64,000 bases of DNA from positions 118,784,354-118,848,353 of the forward strand of contig OX578142.1 in NCBI GenBank assembly GCA_951213105.1. Reading direction: 5' to 3'. Both the position numbers and the translations under genes were made by a program. Origin of the DNA: Amaurobius ferox. Its lineage: Eukaryota > Arthropoda > Arachnida > Araneae > Amaurobiidae. Below, one piece after another: positions 20,667 through 32,722 of this stretch. A model generated the notes under the pieces. It did no database searches, had not been told where the DNA came from, and saw only the letters and a list, made by a program, of their open reading frames with translations. Each line of letters opens with the position of its first letter. Positions within the stretch are counted from its first letter, which is position 1.

Positions 20667-22097
20667 AACTCTTTTGCAAAAAAAAAGAAAAAAGAAACAC
20701 CATGAAGAAAGTAACTGCTTTTATTGAAATTAAATATGCGTACAGCTCATACACAGGTAATGAAATAATTACAAAATCAAGTCCGCTGGACCCATCAATG
20801 GTTAACAATTGTACATTGAATTTTCAAATCAGTAATTGGTGAAGCCCCACTTGGCGGAAATGCATGCTTGTATACGACTAGATAAGGATTGATAACGTTT
20901 CCTAATGTAATCCTACGATACATTCTGCCAGGCATTCCTCAATTGTTTCTCCAGATCTGCTACATTTCGGGGTGCCCGAATCTGGAGGTTTAGCATGTCC
21001 CATACATGCTCGATTGGCGACAGGTCTGGTGACCTAGCTGGCTAAGGAACAGTTCCAACAGCACGGGGACACTTCACAGATATGCGAGCCGTATATGACA
21101 TGGCATTATCTTGTTGGAAAATGGTCCCAGAATGACGTGCCATGAAGGATGACGCAAACGGCCGCAGCATTTCATCAATATATCGTTGAGCTGTTAAAGT
21201 TGTACGCATGATGACTAGGGGCGAACTGCTGTCGTAAGAGATAGCACCCCACACCATCAAACCAGTGGTAATGGCTGTGTGCCTGTTTAAAACAAAGGTT
21301 GATTGGAAATTCTAGCCCTGGCTCCCCTACACACATACCCAATGGTCATCTGCTGAAAGACTGAAGCCAGATTCATCGCTGAACACTATGCGATACCAGT
21401 CTGCTAGCAGTCATGATGCTCGACTACGACACCACTCCAAACGTCTCTGTCGATGTTGTGGGGTTATGGGCAGACGTCTTAAAGGCCGCCGTGAGCGTAA
21501 CCCTACATCAGCCTGGCGCCCTGAGATGGTGAAAGGTACCACAGGTGGTATGGAAGAGGCTGTAGCACGTTGGATGGCGGACAATGGTGTCGTTGGGCCA
21601 GTTCCGCACAATAATCCGATCTTGCCTCGCATTCGTACACCTTGGCCTTCCAGAGACTTCATTCCGCTGATGAGTTCCTTGCAGCAACCCTTGCTGCCAG
21701 CACCTTTGCACAGCAGTGTCCGTTCGGTGCAAGTGGCGGCCTATTGCTCGGTATGACCAGCCAGCTTCACGCAACCCGACTATATCACCACATTCGAACC
21801 TGTCTAATTGCTTATAAGATTTTCGACAACGTCGTAATCGCATTATTGGTTGTGTCTCCACGGAACTGCAACCTCGATAACGAGCAAAGATAAACCGTTC
21901 ACATTTTTAACCTGCTTTATACGATGCTAGTTGCGCAGTAGAAACACGCTCTATATATAACCGAAGTTAACACTTATTGGCCTTGCAAATTTAATCATTT
22001 GCAAACTTGGTATAAATGAATTTGCATACAAAATTTCGAGAGGATCAGATTATATTTTAGGGCTGCTTCGTTTTTTTTTTTTTTTTGCAAAAGTGTG
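20667..22097 (-). mobile_element. Tc1/mariner-like transposon, decayed
   Basis: Ends are inverted repeats. The left inward reading is 'aactcttttgcaaaaaaaaa' and the right end reverse complement is 'cacacttttgcaaaaaaaaa'. Each is bounded by a TA dinucleotide (20665-20666 and 22098-22099), as expected for Tc1/mariner target duplication. The element is about 1.43 kb, with a transposase relic on the minus strand filling its middle. Length, TIR style and TA target fit the superfamily. Confidence 0.8.
20838..21861 (-). pseudogene. Tc1-like transposase pseudogene
   Basis: The N-terminal half (21861 down to about 21510) encodes a helix-turn-helix DNA-binding region with 'GLREAGWSYRAIGRHLHRT' and 'VSGRPR'-type motifs. 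Further on come the first catalytic block (FSDESGF, about 21375), the second (FQQDNA, about 21105) and the third (SPDLSPIEHVWD, about 21000), so all DDE-type blocks can be found. At least two in-frame TAG codons stand where Trp would fit (after the 'DDHWVCV' block and just before the 'PARSPDL' block), and the frame shifts between 21260 and 21510. Its size of about 340 codons fits the family. It cannot encode an active enzyme. Plus-strand frames at 21388 and 21642 are shadows. Confidence 0.85.
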
Positions 22098-22509
22098 TAT
22101 ATTGGGATCCTAACAAAAATTAAATTTGATTTCATAAGTAATTTTAATTTCGGTGACTTATGAATGGTCATATTAAGTGATCTCAAAGCAATGGGCACAT
22201 CTTCCACGGAAGTCCTCGCGCTCGACTTTTCTATCGGGAAATTTACAGAACATGCCCGCCTAAGAAAGTTTAAACCACGCCTCATATCTCCTCATCGTTT
22301 CTTTAATTTTTTCACCCTTATTTATTTATTTATTTGTTTTTTGCTTTTGTGGATTGGGTACGATTCCATTATACGGAAATTTTTTGGAGGGGTGCTCTTT
22401 GCGGTTAAACTAAGGATTTCGCATTCAGGGGAGATTTCGAATGAAACTGATTTAGCGATTTAACTTAGCAGTATTATTTAAGTATCAAAGTCCTCTTTAG
22501 GACTCAGTC
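22098..22509. other. Interval without recognised feature
   Basis: A unique-looking stretch with a short TTTA run near 22320. The 99-codon frame 22164-22463 shows no recognisable domain and I do not call it a gene. Confidence 0.4.
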
Positions 22510-23405
22510 ACAAATTTCAGTACAAATATTACAATTATTGAATACTGGAAGCTTCTTGATTTTGAACGCAATCAAATGCTTCTGAACCTCTCTGATTTTT
22601 CGAATAAAATATTGAAAAAATCATTACAAATTAAAAACATTTAATAATGTTACATAAATTAACTTGTATTGTGCAATTTCTCATTAGAAAACAATTAACA
22701 TAAACTTTAGAATGCTAGCATAAACAACTCTCGAGATTTTGTACGTTTTTCTAATAAATGTGTAAAAAATATTACATAAAATTAAAAAAAAGTAATAACA
22801 ATCATGTTATACGTTTACCGTTTACTTCTCACTTTTCATGTAATATTATGCAAAGTTGCTAACTCCGTTCTAGTGGATCTATTTCATTTCATTCACGAGA
22901 AAAGATATTTGCGTAACAGCTTTGTATTTTTACGACAAACAATTCGCCAATAGCCATTTTTGTTTATAAGAAAAGATTTTATGTTCGTTTATGTATAATG
23001 TTTGGCGATCAATTTGACAAACTTGGTGATATACTTGATTACCAACTTGGTGATATACTTGATGCTGCAAATTATCAAATATTCAGTCAAAATTACAAAA
23101 ATAACGCTAAGACAATAAAAATGATGCCACATTTATGAATTATTTATTAAAATATTTTAATATATGTACTGTATTTCTTATTGTGGATGCTATCAAAATC
23201 GGCAGTTGTCAATTTAGAGTTGCACGATATATAAATCTATTGTGCACTTCGCAATAGTTTTACAGGTTGTCTTCAGGAAAAGTGCCAAATGTACAATTCA
23301 TCATTAAAAGCATTGTGTCGTGAATATTATACATCAGTTGTTCTATGTAAAATAAATCAATTCATTGTATTATATAGGGAGATTCATATGCTGCCCACAT
23401 CAGAT
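22510..23405 (-). mobile_element. Family A element, lacking hairpin end
   Basis: Begins at 'tacaaatattacaatta', goes through 'gtggatctatttcatttcat' and 'gacaaacttggtgatatact', and ends 'ctgcccacatcaga'. The palindrome and (GT)n tract are absent. A 'tgatatacttgat' phrase is duplicated near 23030. Confidence 0.65.
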
Positions 23406-24239
23406 TATTTTTAATATTTTCAAAATGTGTTTTGCATTTAATATTATTAAACATATAAAACATTATACTATAAAGATTTATATAAACATTTTGCAGATTT
23501 CAACGTCGATTATATTTTTATAAGATAATCAACATCAGTACTTTAATGCTAAAAGTAATAAGAAAAATTAGTTCAATGATAAATATATCACCCTTGTCTA
23601 TACGACTTCGTGCAAAAAGAAAAGCATTTAAAAATATAAAAGACAAATACAATCCTTGCAATGATTCCCAGTTATTTAGAATATGAAACTTCAAAAGAAA
23701 TTCAAACCAAGCTCAACCTTATGCTCTACAGTTTTACACAGCTTCAAAAAATATTACTTTCAATACATTATTATCAGAGCTCGTGCAGAAGTCTCACTGG
23801 GATACATATGTTTGTTTAAGATTTGTTGGTGTTAAAATTTCATTTCGTATTTGAGTGGTGTGTGCTCTTTTATGTAGATAGTTCCTCGTATTTATAGAAC
23901 ATCTGCATTAATTACGGAAAATGAATTATCGTTTGTAAACTAAATAAAACGAGGATTTTTTATCTGCTTTTTTCATGCAAAAATGTCATACTTTAAATAT
24001 AAAATATTGTTCAGTCAAGTAATTTTCCCAGTTACGGCAAATATAAAGAAATCAAAAAACTTCTGAAGGCGGTACGTACATTTCATTTTTGATGGAATTA
24101 TTAATCACTACTCCCTTTTGCATACGTATTGCATACAGTCATACGAATTTTCGATAAATCGGAAGTGGCATTTGCAGAACCGGAAATGGAAGTTCAGAAC
24201 CACTAGACTGAACCACACGAAGACCTTTCTGAACAACGG
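23406..24239. other. AT-rich interval without recognised feature
   Basis: No gene or known repeat seen. Confidence 0.5.
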
Positions 24240-24760
24240 AAGTCACCCTGTTTGGAATCTCATGATGAATCCATATGCATCATCATCTAAGACCATCCAT
24301 ACCCATTCGTGAGAAATAGATGTTTCAAGGAAATATTTTGAACCGGAAGCGGAAATCCTAAGTCATCCAACCATTCTCTTTCAAAATTTGATGCTGACTC
24401 TGTATCACTCATCATGTGCGCTATATCTAATATCAGATTCCGAGAAATAGATGTTTCAAGTAAAGTGTAAGTTTTCAAATGAAAGTGATATATCCCGAAA
24501 AGGTAAATAGAAATTTTTAGCAACTTCCTTTACCCACATCGAAATTTGATGCCAATTTCATATCAGTTATCATCTAAGCTATATCTATAGCCAATCCGCA
24601 GAAATGGATGTTTCAAATAGAAGTTAAATGAAAACTTTTAACCGAAAATGGAAAAAGAACCGGAAGAGAAATTCTTATAGTGAATTAAAATATCTTATAG
24701 AGTGCTAAATTTGTGCTGAATGCAAATCAGTCATCATCTGAGCACAATTTATAGCAGATC
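24240..24760. repeat. Diverged tandem array, period about 140-155 bp
   Basis: 'agaaat(a/g)gatgtttcaa' occurs at about 24310, 24449 and 24602. It is accompanied each time by 'aaatttg(a/t)tgc' and 'atcag..atcatctgagc'-like phrases. About three and a half units, strongly diverged. Confidence 0.65.
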
Positions 24761-25776
24761 TTAATAATAACAATACATATTTTGTCGAAACATACTTCCC
24801 AAAAAGAACAGTATGGTAAAAGTTTTGTCACCAAAAAATTATCGAAACTTTTGCAATACACTCAATAGGCTGACAACAACTTAAAATAAAGTGTACTGAA
24901 ACTATTAAAACCCACATAATTCTTAATAATAGAATTCCAAGTTTTAGACTTAATTTAATAATAGGAAATTAATTTTTTAAAAATATTTTTTACAGACCAC
25001 TTTAAAATGCTAAAATGTATTATGTTAACAAAAACAATTGTACAATTCGTAACTTTTTCTAACTTCTGCGCGTAATAGGTATTATTCTTTCTGATTGCTA
25101 AATATATCTAAATTGTAAACGTCTTTGAAACCAGTGAGAAAAGTTTCCCGAATCTGTTTCTGTGCATTTGCATTGAACAGCACTGAGAAATACGACGAAA
25201 ATTATTCAGGCAGAAAATTAAATTCCACCAAAAATCATATTAGCCCCTTTTATGTAAATCAGAAATGTTTGCAATTTCAATTTAAGTAATAAGATTCGAA
25301 TCTGAACCGGATGAAAAAAAATTAAATCTTTTTGATTCTTAGCCAAGAAATGGTTTTCCTAGTATACTTCTAACAGAAAAAAAAAATTTTTTTTCAAAAA
25401 AATTCTGAATAAAGAAAGCCTTGCGATATTTTAAAGTTTCAGCTCCTATGCAATAGTTTACAGGAAAGAAACCTGGTCAACCGTTCCGTCCCTTAAACAC
25501 ATAAAAATACTATAAAATTTCCTTTAGGTCAGATTTTATTTTCTTGCTTTAAGGCAGATTCCTTTTGTAGTTTGAATCGCAGAACTTATGTTAGATACTT
25601 TATAGTTTACGAATGTTTGAAACATTTCACATATGAAGTACATAGTTCTCAGGTGAATAAAATTATGGCGAGGTACTATAACTCAGATCTTTACAGTATA
25701 TAATATATTATAATACAAATTGTATTATGCCTGTCAAGGATAGAGAATCTAACACACTTAAATGCTACGCTGTCAC
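24761..25776. other. AT-rich interval without recognised feature
   Basis: No gene, RNA or shared repeat seen. Confidence 0.5.
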
Positions 25777-27057
25777 TTTTTTAACACTTTACAACGAAGT
25801 TGAAAAGTGTTTATGACTTTGTTCATTCTGTCTGTCTGTCTGTCTTTCCGTTAGCACGATAACTGCCGTAAAAATGACTTTATCAAAATGAAATTTTAGT
25901 ATGTTGTTCAGACGGTCTGTGGAACCTATGAATATAAATGGTTAATATCACCCAATTAGTTTTGGATTGAACCCGGGTTGAAAAAATGAAATGCATTGAA
26001 CCCTAAGGGACCTAATTCTTCAATCATTTTTTAAGCGGATTTAAAATTCTCAAATTGCTTAGAAAGTTTTAGGAACTATTCAAATTATCCCATAAAAAAT
26101 ATAAAAAAATCAGCAAAATATATTCAGTAGTTTTTTAAATAAAAATTAAAATAATAATTACACATTTTATATGAAGCGATCACATGACTCTCTTCAAAAT
26201 AAAATATGGCATCCATCTTGTCTCAAAATCGTAATTTTTAAAGTTATTTTTAATTTATATTTAGAGTTGTATCCGTTCCAAAACTCCTTTATTTTTGCTT
26301 AAATTCTGTGCATCTACATACTGAAACAACGCAATTACAATATATTTGAGTTTAAATGATCATCCAACTTTGATTATTTCTACAACGAAGCCTACTTTTG
26401 ACTTATGGAAAATGTAAACAGCAAAACATGTGGAATGGGTTGTATAAGAATTACTGCATTTCTTTAACTCAAAATTATTTAGCTCATGGAGTCTGCAATA
26501 TAGCTGATATGAATGAAATATTCATTGATTTTACAGGGAGAGGGACGATTTTTTCGATAAAGTTTTAAGCATTGAGTTTAATTACTTGTACCTCCATGGT
26601 CTTAAGTTTTTAAATAAATTAAATTATTATAGTATTTTGATGACTGAAATGAATGGAAAAATATTTATGAATGAAATGCTGCTTTTATAGAGAGAGACAA
26701 GCGTGTTATATTTCGATCACGTCATTTGAATTAATTTCATTTATTTTCTATGAAGTTTTCAAATATAATAAATTATTGTAGTGTTATGATAAGTTTAAAA
26801 ATATTACCGAGGAATGTATCGCATTTTAGAGATGTTTAAACCAGGCAATTTATATTTCAATGCCGTCCTTTGAATGAAGTTCATTTTTTTCGATGAAGTT
26901 TTAAGTTTTCAAATATAATAAATTAATTCAGTATCGTGATAATTTTAAAAATATTACCGAGGAATTTATCGCATTTTAGAGATGTTTAAATAAAATTGCT
27001 TTGAAGCTGGAAAGTGTTTCATAATCAATGCTTTATGCATGATTGATCTTTCTTGTT
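25777..27057 (+). mobile_element. Family B element, near full length
   Basis: Runs from 'ttaacactttacaacgaagt' to 'gattgatctttcttgtt', about 1.28 kb. It contains a (GTCT)n patch, 'cgataactgccgtaaaaatg', and a subterminal palindrome 'atcaatgctttatgcatgat' close to the 3' end. A segment with 'gaaattataataaatta..' phrases is repeated internally (about 26740-26990). Non-coding. Confidence 0.75.
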
Positions 27058-28231
27058 TATACATTTGAATTTAACAATGTATGGCTTTAGCTCCGAAAAT
27101 AGTCGTCTCGATCAAACATTTGCTCTGAGGTTCTGTCCCGCGATCGATATTATAAATATGCAAAGTTTTAGTTTTCAAACTCATAGGGGGGGGGCAGGTA
27201 TTAGAGGGGCTGGAAAGATTTTACGTGTTCGCTTATTTAAATGACGCTTGGGGAGATGGCCATGAACTTCGGGAACGTTTAGACGTGCGTTAGGGCATGG
27301 AGAAAAAAACATTCTAAAATGTATTTAAATTCCGATTCCAGCATTGTGCGCTGTTTGGCCGAAAATCGGCTTGAAATGTATTGCTAGCAATTCTTTGCCT
27401 GTAATGGCACTTATCGATCAAGTATGGGATTTATTGAGGCAGATAAAATTTCCCTGTGTTCCCCGAGAGTTTCCGCCCGCCTATAGAGCATGGGCAGGTG
27501 ACATCACACGGATTATTTTGCTCTTAAGTTTCCAAAGCAAAATACTCGTATGCTTAGCACTATATTAATTTTCATTATTTCTGTATTAAAAATTTCTACT
27601 TTAGAAATTTGCAATCGTTCAACCTCTATAATTTTAGTAGAATATATCAAAATTTACCTTCATTGATAGATATTTTTAATTTACCGAAAAATAAATAATT
27701 TACTTTCAATAACATGTATACGAGTTTGTTTAATGAAAATTCATTATGTACCCTTCCCTTCTCGATCGCATATGTACTGCAGAATTTGCTAGTAAATGTA
27801 TACATCTTCAGAACGCTAGCTAGAGACTACAGTAAAAACAATTATTAGTGTACATTCACCTAAAATCACTTAAAGCGCACTTTAGTAAATAAAATCTTTA
27901 CACATATATTGTTACTCAAGTATTATAATTAACTTATTTTCAGCAAAAAGGTAAATTTCGATGTTCAATGGGTTTAGTTTCGAGTTCTGGTTTGCCGCAA
28001 TACATCGATATGGAAGGGCAAAGCGGCCCATTTTTGAAAAATTAAAAATTCTATCGGTGACCTGTATTAAATTGTTTTAAATTGAGATCCTCCTGTATGA
28101 TCCAGTTTTGTATGTTGGCCGGCCATGGTTCGATGCCGCTGAGCAGTCGATCTAACTCACCTCTGAATTGAAAGTCTTTGGCCCTACGGGTATTTCAATG
28201 GGCTACTTCGCCAAGTATGGCCCATCGTTTT
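27058..28231. other. Interval without recognised gene
   Basis: Slightly GC-richer between 27180 and 27540, where frames at 27053 and 27344 occur. Neither shows a domain I know, and no start context or splice signals stand out. A poly-G patch ('gggggggggc') is at about 27186. Confidence 0.4.
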
Positions 28232-28242
28232 GCAGTTCGCAA
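28232..28242 (+). repeat. Target-site duplication, left, of chimeric SINE
   Basis: 'gcagttcgcaa' precedes the element and recurs at 28633-28643. Confidence 0.8.
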
Positions 28243-28632
28243 AGTTGTCGTTGCTGAGACCCAGACCGTCCGACCTACCAGAAAGGTGTATGGTAACCGT
28301 TTGGACGACCGGGAAGTGCCACCCAATTTAGACCGGAATCCAGTGGAAGAGGCATCCACAGGGACCGTACCCTCCTTTCCCTACCACCAACCTCTCGGAA
28401 GGACTTACGGACCCACATGTTTAACGTGATCGTACTCCGCATGAACACAGCGGCAGTTGTGGCTGCGTGCAAATCCAACGCGCAAACCACCGGGCTACCG
28501 CGTCCGAAATGTGCCAACAGCACGCGGTGTTCCCAGGTGGTCACCCACCCAAGTACTAACCGCGCCCGATGCTGCTTGACTTCGGTGATCTAACGAGAAC
28601 CGGTGTTTTCAGCACGGGTGGGGCCATTGGCC
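28243..28632 (-). mobile_element. Chimeric 5S rRNA-tRNA SINE (copy S5), full length
   Basis: Read on the minus strand, the element starts with a complete 5S rRNA (28631 to 28513). A short linker and an A-box-containing tRNA piece ('cggtagcccggtggtttgcg') follow, then the usual SINE body and a tail near 'gggtctcagcaacgacaac'. The tRNA B-box arm present in S1-S4 and S7 is missing: the sequence passes from 'ggatttgcacgc' straight to 'agccacaactgccg'. An 11-bp target duplication shows that 5S head and SINE body were inserted together. Transcription would presumably use the 5S internal promoter. Frames at 28178 and 28275 are shadows. Confidence 0.9.
28513..28631 (-). rRNA. 5S rRNA-derived SINE head (119 nt, complete)
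   Basis: 119 nt from 'gccaatggccccacccgtgc' to 'gcgtgctgttggc', with first and last bases able to pair as in the 5S terminal helix. Features known from animal 5S genes are visible: box A 'aagcagcatcgg', 'cggttctcgttagatcaccg', and box C 'tgggtgggtgacc'. It is part of a retroposon, so it is a derived copy, not a functional ribosomal gene. Confidence 0.9.
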
Positions 28633-28643
28633 GCAGTTCGCAA
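28633..28643 (+). repeat. Target-site duplication, right, of chimeric SINE
   Basis: Exact 11-bp match to 28232-28242. Confidence 0.8.
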
Positions 28644-29254
28644 TGTGTATTTTCGATATCAACTATTTGCCGGTGTCTTGAAAATCGTCTTGAATCCTAA
28701 ATTCAAAGTTGTGCGCGTTGGATAATTTTACGTTCTGTAAAACGAGCAAAGTGATATAAGTTACTCTAGGTAAGTATTTACCCAAAGCAGTGGCACTCTC
28801 CACCCTGATGGTTGTAAAAGTATCAAGGGGTTCTGTGAGTAAAATTTCATTATTGTTGTTCTTTACATTAATTATTAGGTAACGCAATCTTACATTTATG
28901 TTTGTTTTAAGTGCCGTGGAAGATATTGAATTTTATACCATAATTTCGAATACATATTTATATCCGCTTATTTGCTCCTTATTTCTGCATTAATTCAACA
29001 TGTAATGAATTTTTTTATTTAATATAAATGGATGTTTTGCGTTTCACCTTGTGTGGTTTTATTACTGTACATTCTCATGTTTACATCATCACGAGTAAGT
29101 GGCTGGCCAACCGATTTCTTGAAATTGGCTGGGGAATTTCCCTGGGTTATTGTATTATTCTGGTACGTCCTTTAGTCCTTTTTGCAATGCATTACTAACT
29201 GTTGCCGATCATGCAAAATTGTCTTAATTTAATGTTTCTAATTCGATCACAAAA
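28644..29254. other. Interval without confirmed gene
   Basis: A minus-strand frame, 28663-28887 (74 codons), has a fairly balanced amino acid composition for this window. It has no recognised domain and no relative elsewhere here. I leave it as unproven. Confidence 0.3.
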
Positions 29255-29895
29255 ACCACGTGACATTCTTGAGAGTCTGAAAAAACTTTTTGAAAAAAAA
29301 TTAATTTCCTTCGCCTCTAGGGGTGGGTGCGCGGGGGAGGGGGGTGTAAATCGAAAAACCTACTTCGCTATGTTCTGTACCGCTGTCGATACTAGAAGTT
29401 TGCAGAGATTCAACCTTGAAAGTCGCTGGAGGGTTACTTGACTGTTTGGAACAGCCTTTAAAATCCCTCCCCACCTCGGGGTCGGGGGAAGGGGATAAAA
29501 AATCCGACTACAGTTGGTTATTTCAATGGTTAATACTATAAATGCGCAAAATTCTACTTCTAGATCACCAAGGATACTTCAGTAGGGTCTGGAAAAAAAG
29601 ATATTTAAAATAAAACCTTTTTCTTCCCCAGGAGTTTAAATAAAAAATGCTACTCCGGTAGATTTCTTTACCGTAATCGGTACTATAAGGGTGGAAATAT
29701 TCAGACTTCTAGGTTACCAGATGTCTTCTGGAGGATCTGAAAAGTATTTTCTGGAATACCCATATTTTACGCAGAGGATAAATCGAAAATCCAACTCTGT
29801 TAGGTTCAATGCCGTATTCGATACAATATTTGAGCAAAGATTCGGCGTTCTAGATCACTAAGATCATTCTGGAGCATATAAGCAAAACAAAAACA
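29255..29895. repeat. Diverged tandem array, period about 130-160 bp
   Basis: 'tctag(a/g)t(c/t)acca(a/g)', followed by a 'ttctggaggatctg(a/g)aaa'-like phrase, recurs near 29563, 29719 and 29850. Between repeats come 'aaatcgaaaa.cc.act' and 'gtactgtcgatacta'-like phrases, also present near 29345-29400. About four units. A G-rich patch ('gggggaggggggtg') lies in the first. Confidence 0.6.
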
Positions 29896-29924
29896 CGTAA
29901 GACAATTATATATATTAATAATGC

Positions 29925-30090
29925 AGATACTGATTTACAAAATCATTCATATATATGCATGATTTACAAAATGTACTGATTATATACTGATTTATAGCAT
30001 GTACTGATTATATACTGATTTACAGTATGTACTAATTATATAATGATTTACTAAATGTACTGGTTATATACTGATTTACAAAATCATGCA
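29925..30090. repeat. 28-bp tandem repeat
   Basis: The unit 'tgtactgattatatactgat' plus eight bases ('ttatagca', 'ttacagta', 'ttactaaa', 'ttacaaaa') repeats four times at a 28-bp period, with partial units outside. Confidence 0.85.
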
Positions 30091-30354
30091 CATACATTCA
30101 ATTCAGTCTCAAAACCAACCGATAGAACACTTGGAAGCTAAAGCTTTGAATAACACTCTCATTGAACTAGGCATAATTATTAGACCAGTTTTGCTTTCAT
30201 TGAAATTCCTCAACAGAAATTGGTTGTTCTGCACCGGCGATATAAAGAGTTGCTAATTGAATAATTTTACAAGTTTCTATATCTATCGAATTCATTTAAT
30301 GATACAATGAATATGATAGATAGAGAATGACATTCGTTTGTATGATTACTTACT

Positions 30355-31430
30355 ACTTTCTATACATACATACATAGTATAATGTGTAAAAGGAAAGTAT
30401 TGTGATGGGGTTAAAACATCGTATTCGAGTTTTTGACGAAATAGGAAGTCTCAAGCATCCCTGAACTCTAATCTAACGTTTCTGAGGTGATGACTGTGTG
30501 TGTATATGTATGTGTGTGGCCGTGAGCCTATGGATCCGATATTTCAAGAACGAATAATGCGTTCCGAACGAAATTTGGTACAAATATTATAGTCGGTGAA
30601 TACTAGAACCCCAGTGATTTTAAAAGCAATCAAAAGTACAGAAGACCCCTACATTTTTGAATAGTCATCAAACTTCAAAATCTTCAATAATGTTATGTAA
30701 ATGATAATTTTTATGTAAGTTTTCATTAAAAAGTAAATGGCACAAACTTTAAAACGCAAGCATGAATCGTTCTCGAGATATTGCATGTTTTTCAAATAAA
30801 TTTATCAAAAATTCTACATAAAATTAAAAAAGTATATTGTGGATATTTTCACTTCCCATATGAATAATATGCAACACATTTGTTAACATCATTCTCGTAG
30901 GTGTAATTATTTCCATTCACGGAAGAAGATATTTTGTGTAATAGTTTTGTATTTTTACGACCAATAATTTGCCAATAGTCATTCTTTTATATATAAAAAT
31001 TCATTCTTTCAGCCTGCTTATAATGTTTAGCGATAAATCGGAAAAATCTGGCTATTAATTTGTAGAAATATCCCCAACTTGGCTACTATATTAAAATGGT
31101 GCCAAGCAGACAAAATTATCTTCGAAATTAGGGGAAAAAATGACGCTAAATTAATGAAAATTACACCTAATTATTAAAATATGTTAATATATGGACTATA
31201 TTGACTATTGTAGATTCTATAAATATTTATAATTTTCAAGTTAGAGTTGCGCGAAGTATAAGTTAATTGGGTAATTCGAAATAGCTTCACATGTTTACAT
31301 CCAAAAAAGCACCAAATGTACAATTCAACATTAAAAACATTCTGCCGTGAATCTTATACATTATGTTTCACTATAAAAGAAGTAAATTCATTACATTATA
31401 TAGTGGAAGTCATGTGCTGTCCACATCAGA
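30355..31430 (-). mobile_element. Family A element, near full length
   Basis: Starts with the palindrome 'actttctatacatacataca' / 'agtataatgtgtaaaaggaaagta' and 'ttgtgatggggttaaaa'. It passes the (GT)n tract and 'gatccgatatttcaagaacg', and ends 'ctgtccacatcaga'. At 1.08 kb it is a good reference copy for the family. Non-coding. Confidence 0.75.
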
Positions 31431-32359
31431 ATTTTTTAATTATAATTAATGTTACTTATATAAATTGTATTGAATAGCCCAATCATAGTAATCTAGCCAC
31501 ACATTTTAATAAATATATATATTCATTTGATATATTCATTTTTCTTTTCAAAATTGAATAACAATTTAATCGTACTTTCCGTGAATATCAGATATCACCA
31601 ATTACTGTAGAAACCAATGTAAAGCTTTTTTTTTTTGTTAACACATATGCAATCAAAATTAAGTTTCATTAAAAGAGACGAAAGATAAGCAAAAAAAATC
31701 TGATGTGGGCAGCACATGACTTTCTCTGCAGACATAAATGTATTTTCTCTTTATTTCTTTAATAATTATTACATTTAGTTTTATGGCACAAAAGAACATG
31801 CATACTTCTATGAAATTACACTGAATTTGTACTTTTAATTCAATTTTCCTTTTTATTTGGTAATTGCACGTATATTCAAAGGCGACGTAGCAAAAATGTG
31901 AAAAAACTAAAATATCTCGAGAACGGCTTTTGCTAGAGTAACGGGGTTGATCTTATTATTTTTTATCGTCAAAAATTACGTATAAAACAAGCATTTAATT
32001 GATGCATTTGAGCATACGTAGTCTTTTATTTTAGAGTTTAATGATTTTTGAGGGCCATTTTGCAATATAAAGCAAGTCATGTTTGCCCGAATCGTACAAA
32101 AATCTAATCAGCACCAGCGTAACCTAAAAGTGACTCAATCTACTTGCAAAATTTGGTATATTAGTTCCTTAGATAGAGTATATACATGCGAGTTTTGTTT
32201 GTCATTTTACAAAAAAAGCGGGTTCTTTAATCCCTAATCATACCAAAATCCAATCAGCACTAGGTCTACCAAATTTTATTAAATTTTGTCAAATAGTTGT
32301 TTAGTTAAAGTGGATACATACAATGCACGCACAGACACACACATACACACATGCACGCA

Positions 32360-32722
32360 GGCCAATGGCCCTACCGTGCTGAAAACACCGGTTCTCGTTA
32401 GATCACCGAAGTCAAGCAGCATCGGGCGCGGTTCTGGGAACACCGCGTGCTGTTAGCACATTTCGGGCGCGGTAGCCCGGTGGTTTACGCGCTGGATTTG
32501 CACGCTACCAGAACTGCCGCCGTGTTCATGCGGAGTACGATCACGTTAAACATGTGGGTCCGTAAGTCCTCCCGAGAGGTTGGGGGTAGGGAAAGGAGGG
32601 TACGGTCCCTGTGGATGCCTCCCCCACTGGGTTCCGGTCTAAATTGAGTGGCACTTCCCGGCCGTCCAAACGGTTACCTTACACCTTTCTGGTAGGTCGG
32701 ACAGTCTGGGTCTCAACAACAA
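32360..32722 (+). mobile_element. Chimeric 5S rRNA-tRNA SINE (copy S6)
   Basis: 5S head 32361-32457, then 'acatttcgggcgcggtagcc' with the A-box region, then 'ggatttgcacgctaccagaac' passing directly into the body with no tRNA B box, exactly as in the 28.2-kb copy. Body and (CAA)n tail are complete. Flanks 'acacatgcacgca' and 'acacatacacgca' form an imperfect target duplication in the (AC)n tract. The 32447 frame is a shadow. Confidence 0.88.
32361..32457 (+). rRNA. 5S rRNA-derived SINE head with internal deletion
   Basis: 97 nt. It matches the 119-nt head at 28513-28631 except that about 22 nt are missing between 'cgggcgcggtt' and 'ctgggaacaccg'. The missing piece contains box C ('tgggtgggtgacc'), so the 5S promoter is damaged in this copy. 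Box A 'aagcagcatcgg' remains. Confidence 0.88.

Noticed and set aside
21388..21756. 122-codon plus-strand frame
   Set aside because: Antisense shadow of the Tc1-like transposase relic.
28513..28631. Functional 5S rRNA gene
   Set aside because: It is complete in length but fused to a SINE body inside one target duplication, so it is a retroposed head and not a member of a 5S array.
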